Positions 36,885-45,824 of a DNA stretch of 64,000 bases are shown here, one piece after another (position 1 is the first letter of the stretch; each line of letters begins with the position of its first letter). Below the pieces are notes generated by a model. It saw only the letters and a list, made by a program, of their open reading frames with translations. It made no database searches and was not told where the DNA came from. Location of the stretch: NCBI GenBank assembly GCA_044225555.1, contig JBGAIM010000022.1, positions 1-64,000 on the forward strand, read 5' to 3'. Made by a program: the position numbers and the translations under genes. This stretch comes from JADLHS01 sp044225555. Its GTDB lineage: Bacteria; Verrucomicrobiota; Verrucomicrobiia; Limisphaerales; JADLHS01.

Positions 36885-37346
36885 TTATCGCCGGGCCATG
36901 GCGAGTCGCACAAAAGCAGTCCCCAACCCAATGCCCGCGGCGTAAGTCGCCAGCAATAGAACCGCAGCCCCGACTACGATTCCGGTACCCAGATATTGAA
37001 TCGTCGCAACCACCGCGCTCCCCAAAACGCCCAAGGTTTTCCAAATGACGCCCAGTCCCGCCAGCCATCCGCTCGCCTGGCTGGCAGCGGCTGAATGCCC
37101 GGCCGCTTGGAACCCAATACATATGCCGGCGAACAGCAATAGCAGCACCGTCAACGACGCCATTCGCAGCGCGAACGGCCACGCTGACCAAGATTGGCGG
37201 TACCACGGCGTGGCCGCGCGCTGTTCAATGGCGGACAGAATCCGGTTCGCGAGCGCGGGCGGCGCGGACAGTTCGCCCAGTGCCTCCAGTTCGCGCCGCA
37301 CGCTGGCCTCGAGTTGCTTTTCGTATTGGGGATTCATACGCGTCAT
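36885..37346 (-). CDS. Small two-helix membrane protein, probable anti-sigma factor
   Basis: A 153-residue protein (or 150 from the second ATG). A charged N-terminus of about 60 residues (QLEASVRRELEALGELSAPPALANRILSAI) precedes a transmembrane helix (MASLTVLLLLFAGICIGFQ) and one or two further hydrophobic segments. It is 16 bp downstream of the ECF sigma gene and 10 bp upstream of the beta-helix/RDD gene, the usual place of an anti-sigma factor. No zinc motif is visible, so the role is inferred. Confidence 0.68.
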   Translation of the reverse strand: MTRMNPQYEKQLEASVRRELEALGELSAPPALANRILSAIEQRAATPWYRQSWSAWPFALRMASLTVLLLLFAGICIGFQAAGHSAAASQASGWLAGLGVIWKTLGVLGSAVVATIQYLGTGIVVGAAVLLLATYAAGIGLGTAFVRLAMARR

Positions 37347-37362
37347 CCAACCACCTGTGTTC

Positions 37363-37911
37363 CTAGCCCGGTTCCTCCTCCTTCAGCTTGAGGTGCAACT
37401 TCCGGCGCAGCGCTTCGCGCCCGCGAAAAATATCCGTCTTCACCTTGCCCAGGGAGACGCCGAGCTTCTCAGCGATCTCGTCGTACTGCAAATCTTCAAA
37501 ATGGTGCAGAACCAGCGGAATGCGTTGCGACGGCGGCAAACTCTGCAGCGCCTGTTCCACAAATTCACGCCGATCCGTGGCGGCCATATTCTCATGCGTG
37601 TCATCAGCCGCGGGAAAATCTATCATTGGCTCATCCTCGTCTCCCTCACCGCGAAACATCTCTGAAAAAAAACTCCACCGCGAACGGTAGCGCGAAAGAT
37701 GATTCAGGCTGAGATTCCTGGCCACCGTCTTGAGCCAACCAGCCACCGTCGGACTCCCCTGCAATTCGCCGAACCGTTCGTAAGCGCGTAAAAAAACTTC
37801 CTGGGTGATGTCCTCGGCTTCGGATTGGTTGGCGGTCAGGCGCATGGCGGTGCTAAATACCATGTTTTGGTAATTGTGCAGGAACGCCTCGAACTGTTGC
37901 GCGTCGGTCAT
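37363..37911 (-). CDS. ECF-family RNA polymerase sigma factor
   Basis: A 182-residue sigma factor. Region 2 (YQNMVFSTAMRLTANQSEAEDITQEVFLRAYERF) and region 4 (SLPPSQRIPLVLHHFEDLQYDEIAEKLGVSLGKVKTDIFRGREAL) are both complete. The ATG at 37911 (MTDAQQFEAFLHNYQ) matches the family; the longer frame to 37983 adds a non-homologous leader. It heads a tight operon with the probable anti-sigma and the bactofilin/RDD protein, which are its likely first targets. Confidence 0.9.
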   Translation of the reverse strand: MTDAQQFEAFLHNYQNMVFSTAMRLTANQSEAEDITQEVFLRAYERFGELQGSPTVAGWLKTVARNLSLNHLSRYRSRWSFFSEMFRGEGDEDEPMIDFPAADDTHENMAATDRREFVEQALQSLPPSQRIPLVLHHFEDLQYDEIAEKLGVSLGKVKTDIFRGREALRRKLHLKLKEEEPG

Positions 37912-38010
37912 GGGCGGGCGCCGCTCGTCTGGGACACAGCTTAAGGCCGGAAGCCTTGGTGAAGCAAAACCGTTGCATAACAATTTTGGTTGGAGTTCCC
38001 GGCGCGCATG

Positions 38011-38223
38011 TCAGCCCATGACACCCGCCGCGCGCACATTGAGGCCCGGCTTGACGACGGCCCCGGCTGCCCGCATCGCCGCCGCCGGCCACGCACCCGC
38101 CGCCTGGGCGATGCTCTTCGCCGCCCAACCGGCGCGCTGCGCAAAATCTGCACGCAGCATGGGCAGCGGCTGGGTTTGTTTGAATGCCGGATTGGTTCTC
38201 ATCGTGATACTGATACTTTTCAT
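38011..38223 (-). CDS. Small basic alanine-rich protein
   Basis: A 70-residue protein with no recognised family; rich in Ala, Arg and Gly, without a signal peptide. A strong Shine-Dalgarno AAGGAG lies 7 bp before the ATG on the minus strand (around 38231-38236). It follows the 101-residue membrane protein by 11 bp, which supports translation as a second cistron. Confidence 0.55.
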   Translation of the reverse strand: MKSISITMRTNPAFKQTQPLPMLRADFAQRAGWAAKSIAQAAGAWPAAAMRAAGAVVKPGLNVRAAGVMG

Positions 38224-38234
38224 CGTCGTACTCC

Positions 38235-38540
38235 TTACAACCCGGCAACCGAGGGATTTGTTTCAGAAATCCGTGTGCCGGCGGTCATCTGGGCCTTGAC
38301 GAATTGCTCAGTGGCCAGCGTGTCCTGGACTTTGTCCAAAACTCCATAGAGGGCAACTGCCTCATTGGCCGCCTGATACGAAAGGCACAGCGCGGTCAGC
38401 GAAAGGATAAACGTTCCCACCTTCAAAAAAGTGGACGGACGGCGGGAAGCGCGAATCACGGGACCCGCAGCGGTATTCAGGTCAGAATTGGTGTTCATTT
38501 CAGTGTTTGCTTTCAGGTTGTTAATGTTGTTGTGCGTCAT
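38235..38540 (-). CDS. Small single-pass membrane protein
   Basis: A 101-residue protein. A polar Asn/Thr-rich N-terminus precedes one transmembrane helix (FLKVGTFILSLTALCLSYQA, about 39-58) and a short outside domain ending GTRISETNPSVAGL. An internal ATG at 38498 is an alternative start. It is paired with the small basic protein 11 bp downstream. No family recognised. Confidence 0.55.
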   Translation of the reverse strand: MTHNNINNLKANTEMNTNSDLNTAAGPVIRASRRPSTFLKVGTFILSLTALCLSYQAANEAVALYGVLDKVQDTLATEQFVKAQMTAGTRISETNPSVAGL

Positions 38541-38731
38541 CGTGTGTAATTACTCACGAGACTGTTCTTTGTTTCAGAAAACTTTTTGTCGGCGGAAACA
38601 AATTCCGCATCAGCGGGAAATCTGAAGCACCAGCGAGTATGGAAGTCTCCCTCGAGTCATGCCAATAGCACCAAAGTGCTACTGCCGTCCGTCGCCGAAT
38701 GCGCGAAGGCTGCGGCTTTCGCGCGACACCA

Positions 38732-39760
38732 TCATGGAACGATCACGGTTCGCACGTCATCGCTGAATTGCTCCAACCGGTTTAGTGTGTCATTGATCGC
38801 AGTTGCGTCCAGCGGCACCGTGTGCGTGACGGCGTTGGCGAGGTCAAGTTTTCGCCGGCACGCAAAATCCAGCAACTCGGGCAACTCGGATGCGAGATGA
38901 TCCGATACTCCGATGATCTCCGCTTCCTTGTTGATGACTTCGTGATAAGGCGTGACCGGAAAACTTTTTTCTGTGATGCCGACAAGCGCCGCACGACCTT
39001 TGATGGCCAATGCCCGAACCGACTGCTGCATCGTGGTCGGAAGGCCGATGAGTTCGAGCGAAACATCCGCGCCCTTGCCGGCGGTCAGTTCCTGGATCGC
39101 CGCCACGGGATTCCTTTCCGCCGCGTTTACGGGAACCGCCCCCAGACTTGCCGCCAGTTCGAGTTTGCGCGGGTTGATGTCCACCGCAAACACCGGCCCC
39201 GCGCCCAGCGCCCGAGCGAGTTGGAGGGCGGAAATTCCCAGACCGCCGACGCCAAAAACCGCCACACTCTCCCCCGGCTGCAATCGCGCCTTGCGCAACG
39301 CGTGCAAGGAAGTCGCGGATGAGCACATCATGATTGCACCCTGCGCAAAGGAAATTTCGTCCGGCAACGTGAACACGCTGCGCGCCGGCATCAGTATGAA
39401 CTCCGCGTAGCCGCCATCGCGATGCTTGCCGATCATTTGGGCCGTGCGACAGAACTGTTCATTTCCCGCGCGACACCAATCGCAATCGCCACACGTCGCC
39501 AGATAGTGGAGACAGACGCGGTCCCCGGGCTTCACGTCTTTTACTTCGCCACCAACCTGCTCCACCACTCCGGCAACCTCATGGCCCAGCGTCATCGGCA
39601 ATGGTTCGACGCTTGAAATGCCGGCGCGATAATGTGCATCTGAATGACAGATGCCCGCCGCCTTCACTCGCACCAGCACATCGCCCGCGCCGGGCGTGGG
39701 GACCGGCACTTCGTGCAGCTCCAATGACTGCCCGGGTTTGACCAAGCGAACGGCTTTCAT
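38732..39760 (-). CDS. Zinc-dependent alcohol dehydrogenase
   Basis: A 342-residue cytoplasmic MDR-family dehydrogenase oxidising alcohols with NAD(P). Catalytic zinc ligands are in GICHSDAHYRAG and LGHEVAG, the structural zinc site is CGDCDWCRAGNEQFC, and the nucleotide fold is VFGVGGLGISALQLA. All family features are present and the length is normal. It stands alone between the small-protein pair and a rhodanese. The substrate cannot be told from sequence. Confidence 0.9.
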   Translation of the reverse strand: MKAVRLVKPGQSLELHEVPVPTPGAGDVLVRVKAAGICHSDAHYRAGISSVEPLPMTLGHEVAGVVEQVGGEVKDVKPGDRVCLHYLATCGDCDWCRAGNEQFCRTAQMIGKHRDGGYAEFILMPARSVFTLPDEISFAQGAIMMCSSATSLHALRKARLQPGESVAVFGVGGLGISALQLARALGAGPVFAVDINPRKLELAASLGAVPVNAAERNPVAAIQELTAGKGADVSLELIGLPTTMQQSVRALAIKGRAALVGITEKSFPVTPYHEVINKEAEIIGVSDHLASELPELLDFACRRKLDLANAVTHTVPLDATAINDTLNRLEQFSDDVRTVIVP

Positions 39761-39811
39761 ACTGCGGGAGGATGATCTTCGCGATTTGGCATCGCCAGAA
39801 ATAATTGGAGG

Positions 39812-39852
39812 TCAAAAAGGAAAAGGCGACTCACGCCACGGCATGAGTCGCC
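39812..39852 (-). terminator. Rho-independent terminator of the rhodanese gene
   Basis: Perfect 9-bp stem GGCGACTCA / TGAGTCGCC, 20 bp past the stop at 39872, followed on the minus strand by TTTTCCTTTTTG. Confidence 0.85.
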
Positions 39853-39871
39853 AATAGTCTGCAAGACGGCT

Positions 39872-40255
39872 TCAGTTCGTTTCCGTCTTCTCGCCGGCTT
39901 CCTTCCAGCCCGCGATTCCAGCGGACATGTGCTTCACATTCTTGTAGCCCAACTTGGCTGCGGCTTCGGCGGCTTCCTTGTAGGCTTTGCACTTGGGATT
40001 GCCGCAGTAAGCGATGATCAGCGCGTTCTTGTCCGCGGGCAACGCGCTGGCCAGCTTGCCCGAGATGGCTTCGTAATTCAAAGCACCGGGCACGTGCCCT
40101 TTCTGGTAGGACTCCGAACCGTTCACATCAATGATCACGGCTTTCTTGGTTTCCGTAAGGGCTTTGACTTCCTTGACGCTGATGTCCGGGAATTCAGCGG
40201 CAAAGACCGACACCGTGACGAGCACGGCAGCTAGGGAGGCGATGAGTTTCTTCAT
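39872..40255 (-). CDS. Secreted rhodanese-like protein
   Basis: A 127-residue exported protein. The signal peptide (MKKLIASLAAVLVTVSVFAA) precedes one rhodanese domain (VIIDVNGSESYQKGHVPGALNYE). The active-site loop YCGNPKCKAYKEAAEAAAKLGY has Cys at the expected position followed by an atypical loop with a second Cys. Sulfur transfer in the periplasm, or a redox role, is possible. It is monocistronic with a clear terminator. Confidence 0.88.
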   Translation of the reverse strand: MKKLIASLAAVLVTVSVFAAEFPDISVKEVKALTETKKAVIIDVNGSESYQKGHVPGALNYEAISGKLASALPADKNALIIAYCGNPKCKAYKEAAEAAAKLGYKNVKHMSAGIAGWKEAGEKTETN

Positions 40256-40357
40256 GTTATTTGTTTTTGTTCAGTTTCTGGCGTTTGACACCAATCGAGA
40301 CGCCACAATTATATTTCATATTCAAAGACAGTCAGCCTTAAATTCAGTTCAAAATCT

Positions 40358-41164
40358 TCACTGCTCGGTGTCGGCCCGCTCGAAAACCTGGAGAATCTTG
40401 TTGAAGGCATTGCGAATCTGGCTGTAGTCGGTGACATCCACGGTAAACCGGCCATCCTTGTTCGACCGGGAAAAGGCATGTCCATCAGCAAACAGGATCG
40501 TGGCGGATTTTTGCCGATGATGCGTGCGCGGTTTGACATTGAAGACTGCCAGGTCATCGGGACACAGGAACAAGGTATCAATAACCAAGGCGCGAATGGC
40601 CAGGCCGTTGCGATTTTCGCCCAAACTGTCCAACCGTGGCGCCGTGAGCGATAAGGTGCTGCCCGGCGCATCGAACAAGAGCGTGTTACCGGCGTGACGG
40701 TAATAATAACTGCCTTGCGATTGATAAGTGCCCACCTTTGCAAGTTCGGCTTCGGTGTCGAGTGGTTGATCCGTGCTGGGACAGAAGAGGACTTTGGGCT
40801 GCGCCGCCAGATGATGTTGCAGCAACAAACCGAGGCCCACCGGTGCGCCAGTCTGCAACGACAACAAGCTCGTCGGCGCGCCGGTGGACGGATAGAAATT
40901 GGACGGATTGGTGAATGGTGGCGCCTTTGGGCCAAACGGAATCCGCCCGTCGTTGTCCTGTGAATAAACCTGAATCGCAATGCCCATCTGCCGCAGGTTC
41001 GACAGGCAGACGGTCCGTCGCCCCTTCTCGCGGGCTGACGCAAGTGCCGGCAGCAGCAGGGCCGCGAGGACGCCAATGATGGCGATGACGACGAGCAATT
41101 CGATCAACGTGAACGCACGATGATCGGCCGTCGCCTGACCCGGTTTGGCCGGTCGGATGGACAT
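40358..41164 (-). CDS. Pseudopilin-like protein with DGH motif
   Basis: A 268-residue prepilin-leader protein (HRAFTLIELLVVIAIIGVLAALL). The domain includes CLSNLRQMGIAIQVYSQDN, CPSTDQPLD and ILFADGHAFSRSN. It begins 9 bp after the stop of the FYQ-tailed secreted gene, so it is the last cistron of the operon 42995 to 40358. As with the other five, no pilus machinery is encoded in the window. Confidence 0.85.
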   Translation of the reverse strand: MSIRPAKPGQATADHRAFTLIELLVVIAIIGVLAALLLPALASAREKGRRTVCLSNLRQMGIAIQVYSQDNDGRIPFGPKAPPFTNPSNFYPSTGAPTSLLSLQTGAPVGLGLLLQHHLAAQPKVLFCPSTDQPLDTEAELAKVGTYQSQGSYYYRHAGNTLLFDAPGSTLSLTAPRLDSLGENRNGLAIRALVIDTLFLCPDDLAVFNVKPRTHHRQKSATILFADGHAFSRSNKDGRFTVDVTDYSQIRNAFNKILQVFERADTEQ

Positions 41165-41173
41165 GAGTTGCCG

Positions 41174-42154
41174 CTACGGCACCAGCCGCGCTTGGTAGAA
41201 ACGCTGGTCGAAGTCCGCGTTGGTGTCAACCAAGGGAATCGTGCCCGTCAGGTTGGTAACGGTCATCAATCTCGACCATTCGTTGGCAGGCAGTGTGGTG
41301 TTTGTGCTGGTGAGAATTTCCACGGCCATGCCCGGTTCACTTTGCAGGTTGAATTGAAACTGTCCGTTTGCCCGGGCTGGATTCAAGAAAACTGGTGCCA
41401 GCAGGGAATTCAGCCGGACGTTGTCAATGTCCCAGTAGCCCTCGTCCGACAAATCAGCCGTGGAAAGCAGGAAGATGCCGATGGGCTGTCCGGCCCAGGC
41501 GTCCTCAAGCCGCACCGTCGGCACATCCACAAAGAAGTCGAGCAGGTGCGTGCTGTTGGTGAAGACCTCAAGCGAATTGGTGATGGAGACCGCGGCCACG
41601 GTGACGCGATTGCTGTTGGCATCCCGAAAATACAAGCTGAAGTTCACGGTTGATCCCGGCGTAACTCCGCCTCCACTGCCCTTCCCACCAACCAGCAGAC
41701 CGACTGAAAGGCGGTACGCTTTTCCCACTTCAAACCGCGCGTCAAACGCATGCGTCGGAGTCGCGTCGTTCCAGTCCACCGAATCGTAATCCTGAAACAC
41801 CCCGACCTCCGGTTGCGCAAAGAGCCACGCCGCCTGATTGCTGTGGCAATTGTCAATATGATCGAAATTTCCCGCAGCAGTATTCTTGAAAATGCCGATC
41901 AACGTGGACCAATCGCCCGAGGTATTCGTGTCCCACCAACCCGGTTGCGGGGTTCGTTGCCAGTTATCAATGTTGAGGCTGACAAAAAACGTGGCGGGGG
42001 TTTCGAACGAGCCGTTCGGGACAGGAATCTCTGCAGCCCTACCTGAGCCTCCCAACAACAGCGATACGCACAACAAGGCGTACAGCTGCACCCGCAGACT
42101 CAACCACAACAACAAAGCTGGAGCGTGCGTGGAGTCTCGTTTTAAGTTCGGCAT
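41174..42154 (-). CDS. Secreted domain protein with FYQ tail (paralogue of the next PEP-CTERM protein)
   Basis: A 326-residue exported protein. After a signal peptide (LLCVSLLLGGSGRA), residues about 40-250 match the upstream PEP-CTERM protein segment by segment: VPNGSFETP, FQDYDSVDWNDATPTHAFDARFEVGKAYRLSVGL, NFSLYFRDANSNRVTVA, DAWAGQPIGIFL and YWDIDNVRLNS. Instead of PEP-CTERM it ends with the FYR-type module (FNLQSEPGMAVEILTSTN ... DQRFYQARLVP). It starts 13 bp after the PEP-CTERM stop. Function unknown. Confidence 0.8.
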   Translation of the reverse strand: MPNLKRDSTHAPALLLWLSLRVQLYALLCVSLLLGGSGRAAEIPVPNGSFETPATFFVSLNIDNWQRTPQPGWWDTNTSGDWSTLIGIFKNTAAGNFDHIDNCHSNQAAWLFAQPEVGVFQDYDSVDWNDATPTHAFDARFEVGKAYRLSVGLLVGGKGSGGGVTPGSTVNFSLYFRDANSNRVTVAAVSITNSLEVFTNSTHLLDFFVDVPTVRLEDAWAGQPIGIFLLSTADLSDEGYWDIDNVRLNSLLAPVFLNPARANGQFQFNLQSEPGMAVEILTSTNTTLPANEWSRLMTVTNLTGTIPLVDTNADFDQRFYQARLVP

Positions 42155-42167
42155 GGCACAGCGGGAT

Positions 42168-42995
42168 TCAACGCCCGCGACGTGAACGCACCAGTGCCAA
42201 TCCGCCCAGTCCCAATCCCAGCAATGCCAGTGAAGTTGGTTCGGGAACGGCCGTCAAACGGACGTTGTCGAAGTCCCAGTTCGCAAATGAAGTCATTTCA
42301 ATGGGAATCGTGGATTCCAACTGGATGCCAATGTGCTTTCCCGCCCAGGCATCACCAGCCTGCACGGCTGAAATGTTCACCTGATAATCAATCAGGTTTG
42401 GATTCGCCACCGTCGGAAAAGCCGCCGAGCTATAGGTCACCACTGTCGAGCCAACCTTCACTTTATTATCCAAATTATCCCGATAGTAGAGACTCAGTTC
42501 CAATGTGGAGCCGGTGGGAATGGGGCCGAAGCTGCTCTTGGCATACACACCGATGGTCATGTTGTACGCTTTGCCGATTTCAAAAGTTGCATTGAAGTCA
42601 TGCGTCGGCGACGTGCTGTAATCCTGGAACAAGGTGACCTGCGGCACCATCAAGATGTAACCCGCCTGCGCTCCAGTGACATTGGCGTAGGGGTTCGGGT
42701 TGTACACCGAGACATTGACGAAACCACCGGCCGTACCGGACCAGGGAATTCCATAACTCCCGAACGCCGGCGTGTAGAACGCCGGCTCGGCAATCTTCTG
42801 CCACGCATCAAGGTTCGGGTTGGTGTCGAACGGAAACCCGGAAGCGGACTGTGACTCAAACGAGTAGTTCGGAACGGAGAACGGCTGGGCTTGCAGCGTG
42901 GTTGTCCCGGCAGCAAGCGAAAGCGCACTTACTGCCATCACGGCCAGGGAAGGATTGGAAGGAAGGAATGCGACAGAGAACGTACGAACTTTCAT
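42168..42995 (-). CDS. PEP-CTERM secreted protein
   Basis: A 275-residue exported protein. The signal peptide (AVMAVSALSLAAGTTTLQAQ) precedes a beta-rich domain (VPNYSFESQ ... FQDYSTSPTHDFNATFEIGKAYNMTIGV ... DAWAGKHIGIQLEST ... ANWDFDNVRLT) and the tail VPEPTSLALLGLGLGGLALV plus basic residues. The ATG at 42995 gives the clean signal peptide; the longer frame is not plausible. It is first in a three-gene operon with its FYQ-tailed paralogue and a pseudopilin. Exosortase-dependent anchoring is expected. Confidence 0.87.
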   Translation of the reverse strand: MKVRTFSVAFLPSNPSLAVMAVSALSLAAGTTTLQAQPFSVPNYSFESQSASGFPFDTNPNLDAWQKIAEPAFYTPAFGSYGIPWSGTAGGFVNVSVYNPNPYANVTGAQAGYILMVPQVTLFQDYSTSPTHDFNATFEIGKAYNMTIGVYAKSSFGPIPTGSTLELSLYYRDNLDNKVKVGSTVVTYSSAAFPTVANPNLIDYQVNISAVQAGDAWAGKHIGIQLESTIPIEMTSFANWDFDNVRLTAVPEPTSLALLGLGLGGLALVRSRRGR

Positions 42996-43285
42996 AATTA
43001 CAACGTTGTTACTTAGGTTAGGGCTGATTTCGACAAAGTAGCCGCACGTCTCCACGAACTTACGTACTGTCGGAAAGCAACACGGCGAATATGTTGCCTG
43101 CAATTGACGGAACTTCAACTCCCATATTCAATCGCGCCTGTGCGTAATCAAACGGATGGAGAAAACTCCGCTGCGATTTTTCTTGGCCCCCAAATTATCA
43201 AAGAGCGACTATTTCTTACGGGCAGGGAAAACAACAGTTGCCCCGTCCTAGTTGACCTCATCGTCCAAAAATTTTTGCCCACTAC

Positions 43286-43813
43286 ATGAACCTCAACGTC
43301 GCACTTGGTTGGCGCTCCGTTCTCAGCCTGGCACTGAAGATCTCCGTGCCGGCCGCCGCCTTTCGCCAACGCGAAGAATCACCACTTCACCACCGGCTCA
43401 ATCTCCCGTTCCTGCTCGCGTATCTGACTGGTGTGGCCATGTTTCTCAGCGGCTGTTCGAAGCGCGAACTGCCTCTCTACGCAAAGGCCCAGGTGGCTTT
43501 CAATACCACCGTAACCAACAGCCCCGGCTGGCGACGCACCCTCGAAACCTCCGTGAACGTCTATGATGACGATTGGAAAAAATGGCAGGGCCGGGCCGAG
43601 ATTGAATTCACGAACGCGGCCGGCGGCGTTCAGACGACCAACCTGCCATTCCGCTTCACCGTCACCCAGTCGGAGGGCAAGACCAACGTAGGTTGCTACC
43701 TGGACACCGAGCAGATTATCGCCGTGCGGCGGGTTCTGGATGAATTTATCCAAGGCGAAACGCCCCAGCAATTTAACGAAAGGCTTCAGCGCGCCAGGAC
43801 CGGAGCGAAATAA
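43286..43813 (+). CDS. Hypothetical protein, possibly a lipoprotein
   Basis: A 175-residue protein of no recognised family. The first 50 residues include a hydrophobic stretch ending AYLTGVAMFLSGCSKRELP, a convincing lipobox (LSGC), so the true start may lie nearer to it. The mature part has QVAFNTTVTNSPGWRRTLETSVNVYDDDWKKWQGRAEIEF, ending in a charged helix. It sits just upstream of the initiator tRNA, in the same direction. Confidence 0.6.
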   Translation: MNLNVALGWRSVLSLALKISVPAAAFRQREESPLHHRLNLPFLLAYLTGVAMFLSGCSKRELPLYAKAQVAFNTTVTNSPGWRRTLETSVNVYDDDWKKWQGRAEIEFTNAAGGVQTTNLPFRFTVTQSEGKTNVGCYLDTEQIIAVRRVLDEFIQGETPQQFNERLQRARTGAK

Positions 43814-43845
43814 ACCTCGTACGCACGACATGTTGACTCGCGGCA

Positions 43846-43922
<77 letters not shown>

Positions 43923-43927
43923 ATTTC

Positions 43928-43960
43928 CGGCCCTGAGACTCACGTTTCAGGGCCGTTTTT
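43928..43960 (+). terminator. Rho-independent terminator after tRNA-fMet
   Basis: Nine-bp perfect stem CGGCCCTGA / TCAGGGCCG with TTTTT, starting 6 bp past the CCA end. Confidence 0.92.
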
Positions 43961-44441
43961 ATTGGTCAAAATGCGCTCTACCAGTTTTCAGCCCCCTTCC
44001 CTGCAACTTGGCGAACTTCCTGAAAAACGCCGAACAAAAACCAACACAACCACCAACACAAAAAAGCCATCTTTCGTGAACCCTCGCCGCGATGTGTTGC
44101 CTGCTTCGACTGAGTCAAGCCGCTTATCAAGATTTGGCGGGAGATTCTCACCGATCATTGACACCGTTCTTGTCCGTATCCACGGAACCCTCCGACCGTG
44201 GCGATGGACAGCGACCAACTGCCCGCCACCGCGCCGCTCGCCGCAAATTGCAATAGCCGCGCAGCATACGGTAGCAGTCGTAATCCCTCCGGCCCATTTT
44301 CTGCGAATCGCTGCGGTGACAGGTAAACGCGGCAGCGTAATCCAGCACACAACCTTGACACTGTGCTGAATCGGCAAATAATCGCCGCGAAACCAATCAC
44401 TCCTGATCCGGGGCGCACCCCAACAATCCATTTCTTGTGTT
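43961..44441. other. Intergenic region between the tRNA terminator and a secreted protein gene
   Basis: About 480 bp without a supported gene. Frames on both strands here are Arg/Pro-rich and have no domain or signal peptide. A low-complexity ACCAACACAACC tract lies near 44038-44062. Confidence 0.45.
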
Positions 44442-45302
44442 ATGTCGAAGGTCGCCAATTCGTTCTCCCTGTTCTCCCTCCGACAGCGTCTGCGTCGCGC
44501 AATCAATTCTCCTGCTGGCGGCAGGTCCCGATCAGCCCTAACGGTTGGCTTCTGGCCCGCAATTCTTCTGGGCACCCTCTCGCTCCCTGATATCGGCGCG
44601 GCTGCCACCGTGCGGATTCGGCTGGAAACGACCGACCTCAATTCTAATGTCGTTTCCACCGTGAACGTGGGAGAGCAGTTCCTGCTGCGCGGCTACGTGA
44701 CAGACCTGCGGGCCAATGCCCAGGGCCTCTTCGCATCTTATCTCAATGTGGATTATGCGCCGGGATCGTCGGTGACCGTCAATGGCGCCGTGACCTTTAT
44801 CGCCCCGTTCACGAATGGGACGTCGGCCAACACCACCAACGCTGGCTCAGTTCAAGGACTCGGCTCATTCGCGGGCTTTACTCCGACGGGAGCAGGCGAA
44901 AAGCCGCAATTCAACGTGCGGTTTCGGGCCAGCGCGCCCGGCACAGTGACCTTCACCGGCAGTCCGGTCGCAGGCGCTGCTTACTATGTTCTGTTATTCG
45001 GGGTGAACGATCCTGTTCCCACCAATGAACTCCAGTTTATAAATACAACGGTGGTGGTTAACGGGACCGCCGTTCCGCGGCTCAGGATCAGCCGGATCGA
45101 AGTTCGCACGAACGGTGCGCACCTCACTTTTTCGGGCCCGCTGAATACGACGATTCAGCTGCAAAGCGTCACCAACCTGACGAATACCGTATGGCAAAAT
45201 CTCGGTGGCCCGGTACTGCTCGGGAGCGAAGGGACGGCGGGATTTATTGATTCCACCGCAACGAATCATCCGGTTCGCTTTTACCGGGCCTACCAGCCGT
45301 GA
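44442..45302 (+). CDS. Secreted protein with cohesin-like domain and FYR tail
   Basis: A 286-residue exported protein. A long signal region (about 1-55, ending DIGAAA) precedes a beta-sandwich of about 150 residues (VNVGEQFLLRGYVTDLRANAQGLFASYLNVDYAPG ... PGTVTFTGSPVAGAAYYVLLFG). This resembles the cohesin/dockerin-type surface domain by its VGEQF...GYxxDL...A.YLNVDY pattern. The FYR module (LRISRIEVRTNGAHLTFSGP ... VRFYRAYQP) follows. It stands alone downstream of the tRNA. Function unknown. Confidence 0.75.
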   Translation: MSKVANSFSLFSLRQRLRRAINSPAGGRSRSALTVGFWPAILLGTLSLPDIGAAATVRIRLETTDLNSNVVSTVNVGEQFLLRGYVTDLRANAQGLFASYLNVDYAPGSSVTVNGAVTFIAPFTNGTSANTTNAGSVQGLGSFAGFTPTGAGEKPQFNVRFRASAPGTVTFTGSPVAGAAYYVLLFGVNDPVPTNELQFINTTVVVNGTAVPRLRISRIEVRTNGAHLTFSGPLNTTIQLQSVTNLTNTVWQNLGGPVLLGSEGTAGFIDSTATNHPVRFYRAYQP

Positions 45303-45824
45303 ATGGATCCGGGCAGTGCCTTGGTTGTCACCTTGCCCTGTTGTAACCTCAGTTGGTCCACCAGCAGCAGCGAGGTCGCGGCGTCTATCCGCGTCAGCCG
45401 ATTAATCATCGCTATTCGATGCCGCGTTTGCTGCTTCTCGTGCCCATCCAACTAGGTGATGAGCCCCGTCAGAAATTTGAAGTTCGCCTCGGTCAGCCCG
45501 TCGATGTGCCCCACAATTTCCGGCGATACTGTAATCGATCTGGCATTTTTTCTCATGCCTGGCCTCATCGCACACAGGGCCACTCCTTGTCACGAATCAG
45601 GCATGCCACTTTGCCTCCTCCCACTCTGGAAGTTGGCGCTGAGCATAAGCACCGGATCATTGTCGCGGCCTTTTCCCGTGACCAGAGGCAAACCTGAGCC
45701 GAAAGAGGTCTGCACGCAGTCGCACCTCATCGATAAGGCTGGAACATGGTGATCTGCAATTTTTCTATTGCGTGGTTCAGCATATTCCCTGAGCATCATT
45801 CGCGTAACCCTCAGAACGGCACCC
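45303..45824. other. Intergenic region, possibly holding decayed coding sequence
   Basis: About 520 bp. On the minus strand a short frame from an ATG near 45558 reads MRKNARSITVSPEIVGHIDG then LTEANFKFLTGLIT before a stop. It continues in frame past that stop for about 40 residues with a protein-like composition. It may be a gene remnant, but I recognise no family. Nothing else is supported. Confidence 0.35.

Noticed and set aside
44038..44062. ACCAACACAACC low-complexity tract as a functional repeat
   Set aside because: Too short and irregular, single occurrence.
43988..44659. 223-residue minus-strand frame after the tRNA
   Set aside because: Overlaps the start of the secreted-protein gene at 44442 and is Arg-rich; not protein-like.
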